From Blastococcus sp. TF02A-35 (GTDB lineage Bacteria; Actinomycetota; Actinomycetes; Mycobacteriales; Geodermatophilaceae): a DNA stretch of 64,000 nucleotides. The notes beneath the pieces were generated by a model. It was not told the origin of the DNA and ran no database searches. It saw only the letters and a program-made list of their open reading frames with translations. Shown piece after piece: positions 36,987 through 46,389 of this stretch (positions are counted from its first letter, which is position 1; each line of letters begins with the position of its first letter). The stretch is taken from assembly GCF_004571075.1 (NCBI RefSeq), contig NZ_SPQP01000013.1, positions 29,658 through 93,657 on the forward strand, given 5' to 3'. The position numbers and the translations under genes were made by a program.

Positions 36987-37889
36987 ATGAGCGAGCACGG
37001 CACGACCGGACGCAGCGCGACGGTGGACCTGGGCGGGCCGGTCCACTACGTCGACTTCGGTGGTCCGGCCGACGGCCCCGTGCTGGTCCTCGTCCACGGG
37101 CTGGGCGGCTCGCACCTCAACTGGGACCTGTTCGCGCCCCTGGTCCGCGAGCAGGCCCGGGTCCTCGCCGTCGACCTCCCCGGGTTCGGCCGGAGCGAGC
37201 CCGGTGACCGGCAGGCCAGCGTCTCCGCCAACGTCGCGGTGCTGCACCGCTTCCTCACCGAGGTCGTCGGCGAGCCGGCCGTGCTGGTCGGCAACTCGAT
37301 GGGCGGCATGATCTCGATCCTCGTGACCGGTGAGCACCCCGAGCAGGTGCGCGGGCTGGTGCTGCTCGACCCGGCCGTCCCCGGCCCGCGGCGCGCTCTG
37401 GACCCGCTCGTCGCGGTCACCTTCGCGCTGTACGCGCTGCCCTTCGTGGGTGAGCGGTTCCTGTGGTGGCGCCGGCAGCGGCAGTCGGCCCTGGCCCGCG
37501 TGCGCGAGATGCTGCAGCTGTGCGGGGTGGACCCCGACGAGGTGCCGTCGGAGGTCATCGACCGGTCGGTCACCCTGCTCGAGGAGCGCCAGGACGTCGC
37601 CGGCATGGACCGGGCGTTCCTCGGCGCCGCCCGGTCGCTGCTGCGGCTGCTGGCCGACCCGCGGCGCTACCGCGAGGCGATGGCCTCGATCTCGGTGCCG
37701 GTGCTCCTGGTGCACGGCGACCGCGACCGGCTGGTCCCCGTGGCGGCCGCCCGCGACATCTCCCGCCGGCACCCCGCGTGGCGCTACGCGGAGTGGGCCG
37801 ACGTCGGCCACGTCCCGCAGCTCCAGGAGCCCCGGCGGCTGGCCACCGAGGTGCTCGCCTGGCTGCGGGACGCCGCCCTCGTCCGCTAG
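36987..37889 (+). CDS. Alpha/beta hydrolase
   Basis: 300 residues. Oxyanion motif HGLGGSHLNWD, elbow GNSMGGMIS, acid in HGDRDRLVP and His in DVGHVPQLQEP. The ATG follows a strong GGGGGGAGGG. Resembles the meta-cleavage hydrolase/haloperoxidase group; substrate unknown. Its TAG stop lies in a CTAG that also forms the stop of the convergent SDR gene. Confidence 0.87.
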   Translation: MSEHGTTGRSATVDLGGPVHYVDFGGPADGPVLVLVHGLGGSHLNWDLFAPLVREQARVLAVDLPGFGRSEPGDRQASVSANVAVLHRFLTEVVGEPAVLVGNSMGGMISILVTGEHPEQVRGLVLLDPAVPGPRRALDPLVAVTFALYALPFVGERFLWWRRQRQSALARVREMLQLCGVDPDEVPSEVIDRSVTLLEERQDVAGMDRAFLGAARSLLRLLADPRRYREAMASISVPVLLVHGDRDRLVPVAAARDISRRHPAWRYAEWADVGHVPQLQEPRRLATEVLAWLRDAALVR

Positions 37890-38938
37890 CCCTCGCGCAG
37901 CGTGTCGCGCAACGCCTCCAGGCCCGTGTAGCGCGGGCGCCAGCCGAGCTCCTCGCGCGCCCGCGTGGTGTCCATGATCGCCGGGCGGCTGGCCGCCTCG
38001 ACCCACTCGGCGACCGGCGGCAGGAAGGGCAGCCGGGACACCGCCCGAGCGGCGGCCTGCGCGGGGGCGGCCGGGAGCGGGATGGGCAGGGCGCCGAACT
38101 CGCGCGCCACGTCCGCGGCCGTCAGCACGCCGTCGCCGGCGATGTTGTAGGCCCCGGCCGGCCCCGCGCCCACGATGCACAGCAGGAGCGCCTGGCCGAC
38201 GTCCTCCTCGTGGATGAACTGCAGCGGGTGCTCCGGGACCAGCAGCGGCACCGGGACGGGCAGCCGGCGCGGCCGGTCGAACAGGCGGCGCCCCAGCGGC
38301 GCCAGGGGGCCGGGGAGCACGTCCTTGCCGCCGATCGCGTGCGGGCCGACGACCACCGGCGGGCGCAGCAGGTACAGGTCCAGGTCGGGGGCGTTACCGG
38401 ACTCCTCCTGCAGCAGGTGCTCCAGCTCGGCCTTCTCCTGGGCGTAGAACAGCCGCGCCGCCGGGCGGACCGGCCACTCCTCGCTGATGCGCTCCGGGTT
38501 GTCGCTGTGGAAGCCGTACGCCGCGACCGAGGACGCGTAGACGAACCGCTGGGCGCCGACGGCGGCGGCGGCCCGGAACACGTTGAGCGTGCCGTCGACG
38601 TTGATCGCCCGGGTGGTCTCCCGCGAGGCGTTGCCGGTGATCATGAAGGCCAGGTGGACGACGACGTCGGCGTCGCGGAACGCCTCGCGCAGCGCCTCGG
38701 GGTCGCGGACGTCGCCCTGCCGGTACTCCATCTTCGTCCAGCCGCGCTCGGCCGGGTCGAACGGCCGCCGGGCCATGCCGATGACCTTGCCGATCCGGTC
38801 GTCGGCCTGCAGCAGCGGCAGCAGGCCCTCGCCGAAGGTGCCGGTCGGGCCGGTGACCGCCACGGTCAGGCCGGCCCGGTCGGCCTTCTTCCGCCTGCCC
38901 CCGGAGGCGCTGGTGCGGCGCTGCTTCGCCGGGCTCAC
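37886..38938 (-). CDS. SDR-family NAD-dependent epimerase/dehydratase
   Basis: 350 residues with a basic leader (SPAKQRRTSASGGRRKKADR) and the extended-SDR motifs TVAVTGPTGTFG (nucleotide binding), VYASSVAAYG and an active-site YAQEKAE that has Y-x-x-x-K. It starts with GTG overlapping the WS/DGAT stop (GTGA), so the two are coupled. Probably reduces or isomerises a lipid-linked substrate; this is inferred from context. Confidence 0.85.
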   Translation of the reverse strand: MSPAKQRRTSASGGRRKKADRAGLTVAVTGPTGTFGEGLLPLLQADDRIGKVIGMARRPFDPAERGWTKMEYRQGDVRDPEALREAFRDADVVVHLAFMITGNASRETTRAINVDGTLNVFRAAAAVGAQRFVYASSVAAYGFHSDNPERISEEWPVRPAARLFYAQEKAELEHLLQEESGNAPDLDLYLLRPPVVVGPHAIGGKDVLPGPLAPLGRRLFDRPRRLPVPVPLLVPEHPLQFIHEEDVGQALLLCIVGAGPAGAYNIAGDGVLTAADVAREFGALPIPLPAAPAQAAARAVSRLPFLPPVAEWVEAASRPAIMDTTRAREELGWRPRYTGLEALRDTLREG

Positions 38939-40392
38939 CGGGCCGCCGCCTTGCCCGCCGGCACCGCGCCGGCGGGCTGGGTGACGTCGGGCGTGGCCTT
39001 CTCGGCCCGGGCGTGCTCCAGCAGCTCCTCGATGCCGCTCCGGATGCCCCCGGAGAGGACGTCGACGTCGGGGAAGGCGTCGAAGTCGGCGTTGATCCCG
39101 AAGGTCATCGTCTTCAGGTAGCTGAAGATGCCGATGGAGCAGCGCGTCCCACCGGCGATCGGCACGTAGGCGTGCGCGGTGCACATCCGCCGTCCCAGCA
39201 CGTACAGCGGCACCCGCGGGCCCGGCACGTTCGTGGTCACCGCCTGGCACCAGATCTGGCCGGCCTGCACGGCCGCCCGCACGCCCATCGACAGCAGCGT
39301 GGGCGCCACGAAGTCGCCCATCGAGATGATCGAGGGGACGTCGACGGCCTGCATCGCCTGCTTGTACTCGTCCATCTGGCCGCGGATGGTCTGCATCCGC
39401 GACACCGGGTCCGGGTCGCCGACCGGCAGGTCGACGAAGACGGCGGAGACGCGGTTGTCGAGGGTGCCCTTCTGCTTCTCCGACCGGACCGAGACCGGGA
39501 CCATCGAGCGCACGACCAGGTTCTCCGAGGAGAGCTCGCCCCGGCCCTTGAGGAGGTCGCGGAAACCGCGGGTGATCGCGGTCAGGACGACGTCGTTCAC
39601 CGTCCCGCCGAGCGCGGTCCGGACCTCCTTGAACTCGTCGAAGTTCCCCTCCGTCCAGGCCCAGCGGCGGTGCGGGCCGATGGGCCCGTTGAGCGACCGC
39701 GCGGTGGGCGTGATCGCCTGCTTGGCCAGCGAGGGGAGCGTCTGGGCGAGCGTGCGGCCGGAGTCGGCGATGCTCTTCGCGCTGCGGACCGCGCTGCCCA
39801 CGGTGGGCAGCGAGCTCAGGGTGCGCAGCGGCTGGGTCACCGCCTCGGTCACCGCGCCGGCGACCAGCGCGGCGCTGGACGGGTCGCGGCGGGGGGTCCA
39901 GTCGCGCGGCTCGTCGTGCTTGGCGTCGGGGGTGAGGTCGAACATCAGCTGCATGAGGTCGGTGCCGGCGACGCCGTCGACCATGCAGTGGTGGACCTTG
40001 GAGATGATCGCCCAGCGGCCCTCGGCGAGGCCCTCCACGAGCCAGAGCTCCCACAGCGGCTTGGCCATGTCGAGGCGCTGGCCGAGGACGCGGCCGGCCA
40101 GGTTGCGCAGCTGCTCGTCCGACCCCGGGGACGGGACGGCGGTGTGCCGCACGTGGTACAGGATCTGGAAGTGCGGGTCGTCCACCCACATCGGCCGGCC
40201 GAGCTGCAGCGGGACCTCGCGCACCCGCTGGCGGTAGCGGGGGACCAGCGGCAGCTTGCTGAGCAGCAGGCGCACCACGTCGCCGTAGGTCGGGGCCGGC
40301 CCCTCGAACACGGCGACCGACCCCACGTGCATGGGCGTGTTCTCGCTCTCCGCGAAGTAGAACCCGCTGTCGAGGGCACTCATGCGGTCCAC
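38935..40392 (-). CDS. Wax ester synthase/diacylglycerol acyltransferase
   Basis: 485 residues of the WS/DGAT family. The catalytic HHxxxDG motif is VHHCMVDG (H134, H135, D139). C-terminal features include TNVPGPRVPLYVLG and GGTRCSIGIFSYL. It esterifies acyl-CoA to diacylglycerol or fatty alcohol for storage lipid. The GTG at 40392 is chosen because GGAG lies six bases upstream; an ATG at 40383 three codons in is the alternative. Confidence 0.92.
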   Translation of the reverse strand: MDRMSALDSGFYFAESENTPMHVGSVAVFEGPAPTYGDVVRLLLSKLPLVPRYRQRVREVPLQLGRPMWVDDPHFQILYHVRHTAVPSPGSDEQLRNLAGRVLGQRLDMAKPLWELWLVEGLAEGRWAIISKVHHCMVDGVAGTDLMQLMFDLTPDAKHDEPRDWTPRRDPSSAALVAGAVTEAVTQPLRTLSSLPTVGSAVRSAKSIADSGRTLAQTLPSLAKQAITPTARSLNGPIGPHRRWAWTEGNFDEFKEVRTALGGTVNDVVLTAITRGFRDLLKGRGELSSENLVVRSMVPVSVRSEKQKGTLDNRVSAVFVDLPVGDPDPVSRMQTIRGQMDEYKQAMQAVDVPSIISMGDFVAPTLLSMGVRAAVQAGQIWCQAVTTNVPGPRVPLYVLGRRMCTAHAYVPIAGGTRCSIGIFSYLKTMTFGINADFDAFPDVDVLSGGIRSGIEELLEHARAEKATPDVTQPAGAVPAGKAAAR

Positions 40393-40539
40393 GTCTCGCT
40401 CCTCGCCGCCCCGGTACCTCAGCTCGGTAGGGGCCGTCGCACGGTCTCGGTTGGCCGCCGAAGTTAGGTGTGTCGCGGAGTACGCGCAACTCGGACATGT
40501 GGCGGCGGCCACATCCTGCATGCCCCGCTCAACCGCTGG

Positions 40540-41532
40540 TCAACCGGCCCGTCGCTCGCCGTTCTCCACCCGTGCGAGCAGGTCCAGCAGCGCGCGGTCG
40601 ACGACGTCGGTGCGGGTGAGGTTGACGCTGTGACCGGCTCCCTCGACGACCACGAGCTCGGCGCCCGGCCCGATCTCCTCGGCCAGGCGCCGGCCGTGCC
40701 CGACGGGCGTCAGCCGGTCGTGCGTCGCCGCGACGACGGTGACCGGAACCCGGCTCAGCACCGGCAGCGAGGCGTACTCGTCGTGGTCGAGGAAGGTCGC
40801 GTAGAAGGCGGCCGTGACGGGGAACGGCGTCTCCTCCAGCAGGGTCTGGACCAGCCGGACGCTCGTGGGGTCGGCGTCGGCGCGGTTGCCGAAGAGGAAG
40901 CGCCGGGTGAACCAGCGGCCGAAGGGGCTGCCGCGCCAGCGGAACCGCTCCAGCAGCGGCGCGGTCAGCTGCAGCAGCCGCAGGTACAGCGGCAGCAGGT
41001 GCAGACGGCGGACCAGCTTGAGCAGCCACCCGAGGAGGCCGGACTCCACCAGCCCGCCCGCCGACGTCGCCAGGAGGAAGGCACCCACGACCCGGGTGCC
41101 GAACAGCTCGGGCCGCCGGCGGGCCAGCGCCATGATGCTCATCCCGCCCATCGAGTGCCCGACCACCACGACCGGCCCGGACGGGACGACGGCGTCGAGG
41201 ACCTCGCCCAGGTCGCGGCCGGTGCGGTCGATCGTGGCGTCGGGCAGGGGGGTGGCCGCCGAGCGCCCGTGCCCGCGCTGGTCCCAGAGGACCAGCCGGT
41301 AGCGGTCGCGCAGCGCGAGCCGCTGCAGCTCCCACTCGGCGAGCCGGGCGGTGAAGCCGTGCGAGAAGACGACCGTGAGGGGCGCACCGTCTCCAGCCGG
41401 CCCACCGCCCTCGGCGGGGCCGTCGAGCTCGACGTGCAGGTCCACCCCGTCGTCGGTGCGGACCACCCGGGATCCCGGCGGGGCCGGGTCGGTGAGCGGC
41501 GGGAGGATCAGCGGAGGCAGGTCGCTGGGCAC
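40540..41532 (-). CDS. Alpha/beta hydrolase
   Basis: 330 residues. Oxyanion HGFTARLAEWELQ, elbow GHSMGGMSIMALA, acid in AATHDRLTP and His in GAGHSVNLT. It has an extra lid of about 70 residues (LLKLVRRLHLLPLYLRLLQL) that is hydrophobic and fits a lipid substrate. It starts with GTG, 148 bp upstream of WS/DGAT on the same strand. Confidence 0.85.
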   Translation of the reverse strand: MPSDLPPLILPPLTDPAPPGSRVVRTDDGVDLHVELDGPAEGGGPAGDGAPLTVVFSHGFTARLAEWELQRLALRDRYRLVLWDQRGHGRSAATPLPDATIDRTGRDLGEVLDAVVPSGPVVVVGHSMGGMSIMALARRRPELFGTRVVGAFLLATSAGGLVESGLLGWLLKLVRRLHLLPLYLRLLQLTAPLLERFRWRGSPFGRWFTRRFLFGNRADADPTSVRLVQTLLEETPFPVTAAFYATFLDHDEYASLPVLSRVPVTVVAATHDRLTPVGHGRRLAEEIGPGAELVVVEGAGHSVNLTRTDVVDRALLDLLARVENGERRAG

Positions 41533-41591
41533 CGCGCCATCCCAGGACGCCGCGGCTCGCGGCGCAACCCGAGCCCGGCCGGCGGCGGCCG

Positions 41592-43556
41592 TCAGTGCGG
41601 GGCGCGCCAGGAGGGGGTGGACTCGCGCACCAGCCGACGGACGGCGTCGACCTCGCGGGCCAGGGGTGCCAGGACGCCGTCGGCGTGCAGCTCCGCGTCG
41701 TCCGGCGGCCGGTGCTCCCGGACGTCGTCCTCGAGCCGGCGGATCGCCCGCCGCAGCGTGGCCACCTGGGCCAGGTCGGGCGCCGGCTCCCCGCCGCGGG
41801 TGGCGATGACCGCCTCGGTCACGGCGTCGGAGGCGCGCTCGAGCTGGACGATGACCGGCCACCAGGCGGCGGCGCGGGTGCTGATCGGCGGCGGCTCGGC
41901 GAGGCGCCGCTGCAGCTGGGTCTGCAGCTCGGTGAGCGCCCGGTAGTTGCGCCGACGGGCCCGGCGCCGCTCGGCCGGGCTGCCGGTGAACGCGGCGTCG
42001 ACGAACCCGTCGAGGGCGAGGGCCGCCTCGCGCAGCGCCTGGTCCAGCGGGGCCCGCCAGGTCTGCGGCCACAGGAGGTAGCCGAACACCAGGACGATCG
42101 CGCAGCCGACGAGCGTGTCGACCAGCCGCGCACCGACCAGCCCGGGGCCACCGGGCAGGACGAGGTCCAGCATCAGGATGATCAGCGGCGTCTGGAAGAC
42201 CGAGAACAGGCCGAAGTTCGTGTCCCGCGCCCAGGGCAGCACCGCGGCCGAGCAGGCCAGCGCCACGACCACCCAGCCGTTGCGGGGGAGGACGGCCAGC
42301 AGCGCCGAGCCCAGGAGGACCCCGAGCAGGGTGCCGGCGCCGCGCTGGACGGCCCGGGTGAAGACCGAGCCGAAGTCCGGCTTGAGCACGATGGCCACGG
42401 TGAGCAGCACCCAGTAGGGGCGCTCGAAGGGCAGGTGCTGGCGGGCGACCTCGGCGATCGACATGCACAGCGCCAGCCGGACGGCGAACCCCCGGGCGTC
42501 GGCGCTGGCCAGCGTCCGGTCGACGACGTCGCGCAGCCGTGCGGGCAGGCTGACCGTCGGCTGGAGGGCGGCCGCGCGCGCCCGCTCCTCGGGGTCGCCG
42601 ACGACGTTCCAGGCCAGCCGCACCCCGTGCCGGACCGCGCGCAGCGCCGGGTGGCCTTGGTCCCGCTCGGGCGGCTGCTCGGCGGGCAGCGGCCGGCTGC
42701 CGGAGACCGCGGCGGCCAGCGCGTGCACCGCCGCCACGTCCTGCGGGTCGGCCTGGATGCCGGCGCTGGCGGTGGCCACGGCGCCCTCGACCAGGACGGC
42801 GGCGGCGTTGAGGACGCCGGCCAGCTCGCTCAGCTCCCGGCTGCGCCCGGCCGACCTGCTGCGGCTGCGGATCACCCGGTCGTAGGCGGCGTTGAGCGCG
42901 GTGGTGAGCGCCCGGCGGGCGCCGGGGGCGGCATCGGTGCCGGCGACGGTGAGCAGCTCGGCGATCCGGGTGAAGACGGTCGCCACGGCCGAGCGGTCGG
43001 GGTCGACCGGCTCGGTGCGGACCTGCACGAGGGTGGTCAGCGTGGCCCACGCTGCCCCGCACAGGAAGAAGAGGACCTCACCGGCGGCCGACAGCTCGGT
43101 GACCAGCCCCGAGGCCAGCGCCGTGTAGACCAGCAGCTGCAGCGCACCGAGCGAGAGCGCGGAGTTGACGGCGCTGAGCAGCGCGGCGACGGCCGACAGG
43201 ACCGCGATCAGCACCACCGGCTCCCAGCCGCCGTTGGTGGCGTACTGCCCCGCGAGCAGCCCGAGGGTGCCGAAGGTGGTGGCCGCGGCGATCCGCCGGA
43301 GCCGGTCCCGCAGCGGCCCGGGCTGCGGGGCGAGGGAGGCGGCGAGCGCGCCCATCGTCCCGAAGACGCCCGCACCCAGGACGGCGCCGGACTCCAGCCC
43401 GCCACCGACCACCATCGCGACGGCGAGGGGAGCGGGCACCGAGACGGCGAAGCGGGCGACGTCGCGCCACGGCACCCGGGGCGGCGTCGTGCGCAGCAGC
43501 TCCTCGAGCCAGGCCGGCGCGCGCAGGCCCCGATCCCGACGCCGCTCCTCCGCCAC
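41592..43556 (-). CDS. FUSC-family membrane protein
   Basis: 654 residues in two repeats, each with a bundle of about four to six transmembrane helices (about 40-170 and 365-505) and a cytosolic helical part. The second repeat contains FERPYWVLLTVAIVLKPDFG, characteristic of fusaric-acid-resistance/aromatic-acid exporter proteins. Likely an efflux or homeostasis protein; cargo unknown. Starts at GTG 43556, divergent from the Nif3 gene with 59 bp between. Confidence 0.87.
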   Translation of the reverse strand: MAEERRRDRGLRAPAWLEELLRTTPPRVPWRDVARFAVSVPAPLAVAMVVGGGLESGAVLGAGVFGTMGALAASLAPQPGPLRDRLRRIAAATTFGTLGLLAGQYATNGGWEPVVLIAVLSAVAALLSAVNSALSLGALQLLVYTALASGLVTELSAAGEVLFFLCGAAWATLTTLVQVRTEPVDPDRSAVATVFTRIAELLTVAGTDAAPGARRALTTALNAAYDRVIRSRSRSAGRSRELSELAGVLNAAAVLVEGAVATASAGIQADPQDVAAVHALAAAVSGSRPLPAEQPPERDQGHPALRAVRHGVRLAWNVVGDPEERARAAALQPTVSLPARLRDVVDRTLASADARGFAVRLALCMSIAEVARQHLPFERPYWVLLTVAIVLKPDFGSVFTRAVQRGAGTLLGVLLGSALLAVLPRNGWVVVALACSAAVLPWARDTNFGLFSVFQTPLIILMLDLVLPGGPGLVGARLVDTLVGCAIVLVFGYLLWPQTWRAPLDQALREAALALDGFVDAAFTGSPAERRRARRRNYRALTELQTQLQRRLAEPPPISTRAAAWWPVIVQLERASDAVTEAVIATRGGEPAPDLAQVATLRRAIRRLEDDVREHRPPDDAELHADGVLAPLAREVDAVRRLVRESTPSWRAPH

Positions 43557-43615
43557 GTTATGAGCTTGTCATTCCACCGCGGCCGTCGCGTCGTCGGCGC
43601 CTACGCTGCGGAGCC

Positions 43616-44461
43616 GTGCCCGTGCTGCTCCGTGAGGTCCTCGACGCCCTCGACGCCCGCTACCCGTCCGCGCTCGCCGAGGGCTGGGACGCCGTCGGCC
43701 TGGTGTGCGGCGACCCGGACGAGCCGGTGGCGAAGGTCCTGTTCGCCGTCGACCCCACCGCCGCCGTCGTCGACGAGGTCGTGGGGACCGGCGCGCAGCT
43801 GCTCGTCACCCACCACCCGCTCTTCCTGACCCCGGTGCACGGGGTCCCGGCCGACGACCCGAAGGGCCGGCTGGTCCACCGCCTCGTGCGCGCCGGCGCG
43901 GGGCTGCTCGTGGCGCACACGAACGCCGACCGCGCGCCCGAGCACGGGGTCAACGACGCGCTCGCCGCCGTCCTGGGGCTGGCCGACGCCGTCCCCCTGG
44001 AGCCCGACGCCACCGACCCGCGCGCGGGCCTGGGCCGGGTCGGCCGGCTCGCCGAGCCGATGACGCTGCGCGCGTTCGCCGAGCACGCGGCGAGCGTGCT
44101 GCCGGCGACGGCGGGTGGCGTCCGGGCTGCCGGCGACCCCGACCGGGCCGTGCGCACGGTCGCCGTGTGCGGCGGCAGCGGAGGGTCGCTGCTGGGCGCC
44201 GCGGCGGCGGCCGGGGCCGACGTCCTGCTGACCAGCGACCTCAGGCACCACCCGGTGAGCGAGGCCCTCGAGGTGCCCGGGCCGGCGCTCTGCGACGTCG
44301 CCCACTTCGCCTCCGAGTGGCCGTGGCTGCCGGTCGCCGCCGAGGTGCTGCGGGCCGACCTCGGCGGGCGGGTGGAGGTCGAGGTCTCCACCCGGCGCAC
44401 CGACCCCTGGACCTGCCGGGCCGGGCAGGAGGAGGGCGGCGGCAGGCACGCCGCCGGCTGA
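43616..44461 (+). CDS. Nif3-like dinuclear metal centre protein
   Basis: 281 residues. Metal ligands in VTHHPLFL and DVAHFASEWP (H and E), with HTNADRAPEHGVND between, as in the hexameric YbgI/NIF3 family. Biochemical function is unsettled; GTP cyclohydrolase-like or chaperone roles have been proposed. First of a conserved trio with the zinc-ribbon protein and RNase H/phosphatase. Confidence 0.92.
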   Translation: MPVLLREVLDALDARYPSALAEGWDAVGLVCGDPDEPVAKVLFAVDPTAAVVDEVVGTGAQLLVTHHPLFLTPVHGVPADDPKGRLVHRLVRAGAGLLVAHTNADRAPEHGVNDALAAVLGLADAVPLEPDATDPRAGLGRVGRLAEPMTLRAFAEHAASVLPATAGGVRAAGDPDRAVRTVAVCGGSGGSLLGAAAAAGADVLLTSDLRHHPVSEALEVPGPALCDVAHFASEWPWLPVAAEVLRADLGGRVEVEVSTRRTDPWTCRAGQEEGGGRHAAG

Positions 44462-44510
44462 GCGCGGACGAGCGGCAGGGGCGACGGCGGCGCACGGGTA
44501 GGTTCTCCGC

Positions 44511-45251
44511 GTGAAGGTCGACCATTTCGAGCAGCAGAAGCTCCTGGAGCTGGCGGCTGAGGACGTCGCTCTCACCCAGCTCGCACACCGCCGGCGCACG
44601 CTGCCGGAGGCGGTCGCCGTCGAGGCGGCGGCCGAGGCGGAGCGCACCCTCGCCGACGACGTCGTCCGCGCCGAGACCGAGGTGCGCGACCTCCAGCGCG
44701 AGGTGAAGCGGCTCGAGGGCGACGTCGAGACGGTCCGGACGCGCGCGGCCAAGGACCAGACGCTGCTGGACTCCGGCAGCGTCTCGGCCAAGCAGATGAC
44801 CGACCTGCAGCACGAGCTGGAGTCGCTGGCGCGCCGTCAGTCGGACCTGGAGGACCAGGAGCTCGAGCTGATGGAGAGCCTGGAGACCGCCGAGGCGGCG
44901 CTGAGGGCCGCCCAGGAGGGCCGGGACGCCGCCCGCGCCGAGCTGGAGCGGGCCGAGCAGCTGCGCGACGACGCCCTGGCCGACCTGACCGACGGCACCC
45001 ACCGGCACGAGGCCGCCCGCGCCGCGGTCGCCGGCGGGATCTCCGCGCCGCTGCTGGCCCTCTACGACCGGATCCGGACCCAGACCGGCACGACGGGTGC
45101 GGCGATGCTGAAGGCCCGCCAGTGCCAGGGCTGCCGCATCGAGCTCAACGGCCGCGAGCTCGCCGCCGTGCGCAACGCCGACCCGCACGAGGTCGTGCGC
45201 TGCGAGAACTGCGGCCGGATCCTCGTCCGCACGGCCGAGTCCGGCCTGTGA
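44511..45251 (+). CDS. Coiled-coil C4 zinc-ribbon protein (CdsZ type)
   Basis: 246 residues. A long coiled coil (about 10-170) leads to a C-terminal zinc ribbon with C205-x2-C208 and C231-x2-C234. The counterpart of Rv2229c, located between Nif3 and RNase H genes as in mycobacteria. Possibly nucleic-acid binding; no enzyme motif. Starts with GTG. Confidence 0.92.
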   Translation: MKVDHFEQQKLLELAAEDVALTQLAHRRRTLPEAVAVEAAAEAERTLADDVVRAETEVRDLQREVKRLEGDVETVRTRAAKDQTLLDSGSVSAKQMTDLQHELESLARRQSDLEDQELELMESLETAEAALRAAQEGRDAARAELERAEQLRDDALADLTDGTHRHEAARAAVAGGISAPLLALYDRIRTQTGTTGAAMLKARQCQGCRIELNGRELAAVRNADPHEVVRCENCGRILVRTAESGL

Positions 45252-45291
45252 CGAGGGCCAGAATGGCCATTCCGGCCCCGGGGGAGCGGGC

Positions 45292-46386
45292 GTGACTCGT
45301 CGGTTCGTCGTGGAGGCCGACGGGGGCTCGCGGGGCAACCCGGGCCCGGCGGGCTACGGCGCGCTCGTCCGGGACGCCGAGACCGGGCGGGTGCTCGCCG
45401 AGCGCGCGGCGTCGGTCGGCCGGGCCACGAACAACGTCGCCGAGTACGGCGGCCTGGTAGCCGGCCTGCAGGCGGCGCTGGACCTCGACCCGACGGCGTC
45501 GGTCGAGGTCCGGATGGACTCCAAGCTCGTCGTCGAGCAGATGTCGGGGCGCTGGAAGGTCAAGCACCCCGACATGCAGAAGCTCGCCCTGCAGGCCCAG
45601 CAGATCGCCCGGCAGCTGGGGCAGGTCCGCTACACCTGGGTGCCGCGGGCGCAGAACGGCGCCGCCGACGCGCTGGCCAACAGCGCCATGGACGGCCGGC
45701 CGGTCCACCGCGACGCCGCCGCCGAGGCCGTCGTCCTGGAGGACGACGTCCAGCCCACGCCCGACCCCGCCCCGGTGACCACCACGGTCACCCACCTGCT
45801 GAGGCACGGGCAGACCGAGCACACCCCCGAGCGCCGGTTCAGCGGCCGCAACGACCTGCCGCTGTCCCGCACCGGCCGCGCCGAGGCCGAGGCGGCCGCG
45901 CACCGGCTGGCCGGGCTGGGAATCGAGGCCGTCATCGCCTCCCCGCTGCGCCGCACCCGGGAGACCGCCGAGGCCGTCGCCGCGGTGCTCGGCCTGCCGG
46001 TGGAGCTCGACGAGGACCTGGTCGAGCTGGACTTCGGCGACCTCGAGGGCCTGTCCGCCGACGAGGCGCGGCAGAAGTTCCCGCTGGCCGTGCGCCGGTT
46101 CATGTCCGACGTGCGGGTGGCTGCCCCCGGCGGGGAGTCCGTGGCCGACGTCAGCACTCGCGTGGCGCGGGCCCGGGAGCGGGTCCTCACCCGCCACGCC
46201 GGGAGGACGGTGCTGCTGGTCAGCCACGTCACGCCCATCAAGCTGATGCTGGCGGCGGGGCTGGGCGCCGGCGACGACGTCGTCCACCGGGTGTTCCTCG
46301 AGGCGGCGTCGCTGTGCACGGTGGCGTGGGCCTCCGACGGCCGCTCCAGCGTCCGCCTGGTGAACGACACCGCCCACCTGCGGTAG
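45292..46386 (+). CDS. Bifunctional RNase H/acid phosphatase
   Basis: 364 residues. Residues 1-135 are an RNase HI-like domain with D10, E51, D76 and D126 in place; residues about 160-364 are a histidine phosphatase with the LLRHGQTEH motif (R171, H172). This fusion is typical of actinobacteria (Rv2228c), where the N half removes RNA:DNA hybrids and the C half is alpha-ribazole-phosphatase-like (cobalamin). Starts at GTG, 40 bp after the zinc-ribbon gene. Confidence 0.95.
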   Translation: MTRRFVVEADGGSRGNPGPAGYGALVRDAETGRVLAERAASVGRATNNVAEYGGLVAGLQAALDLDPTASVEVRMDSKLVVEQMSGRWKVKHPDMQKLALQAQQIARQLGQVRYTWVPRAQNGAADALANSAMDGRPVHRDAAAEAVVLEDDVQPTPDPAPVTTTVTHLLRHGQTEHTPERRFSGRNDLPLSRTGRAEAEAAAHRLAGLGIEAVIASPLRRTRETAEAVAAVLGLPVELDEDLVELDFGDLEGLSADEARQKFPLAVRRFMSDVRVAAPGGESVADVSTRVARARERVLTRHAGRTVLLVSHVTPIKLMLAAGLGAGDDVVHRVFLEAASLCTVAWASDGRSSVRLVNDTAHLR

Positions 46387-46389
46387 GGC

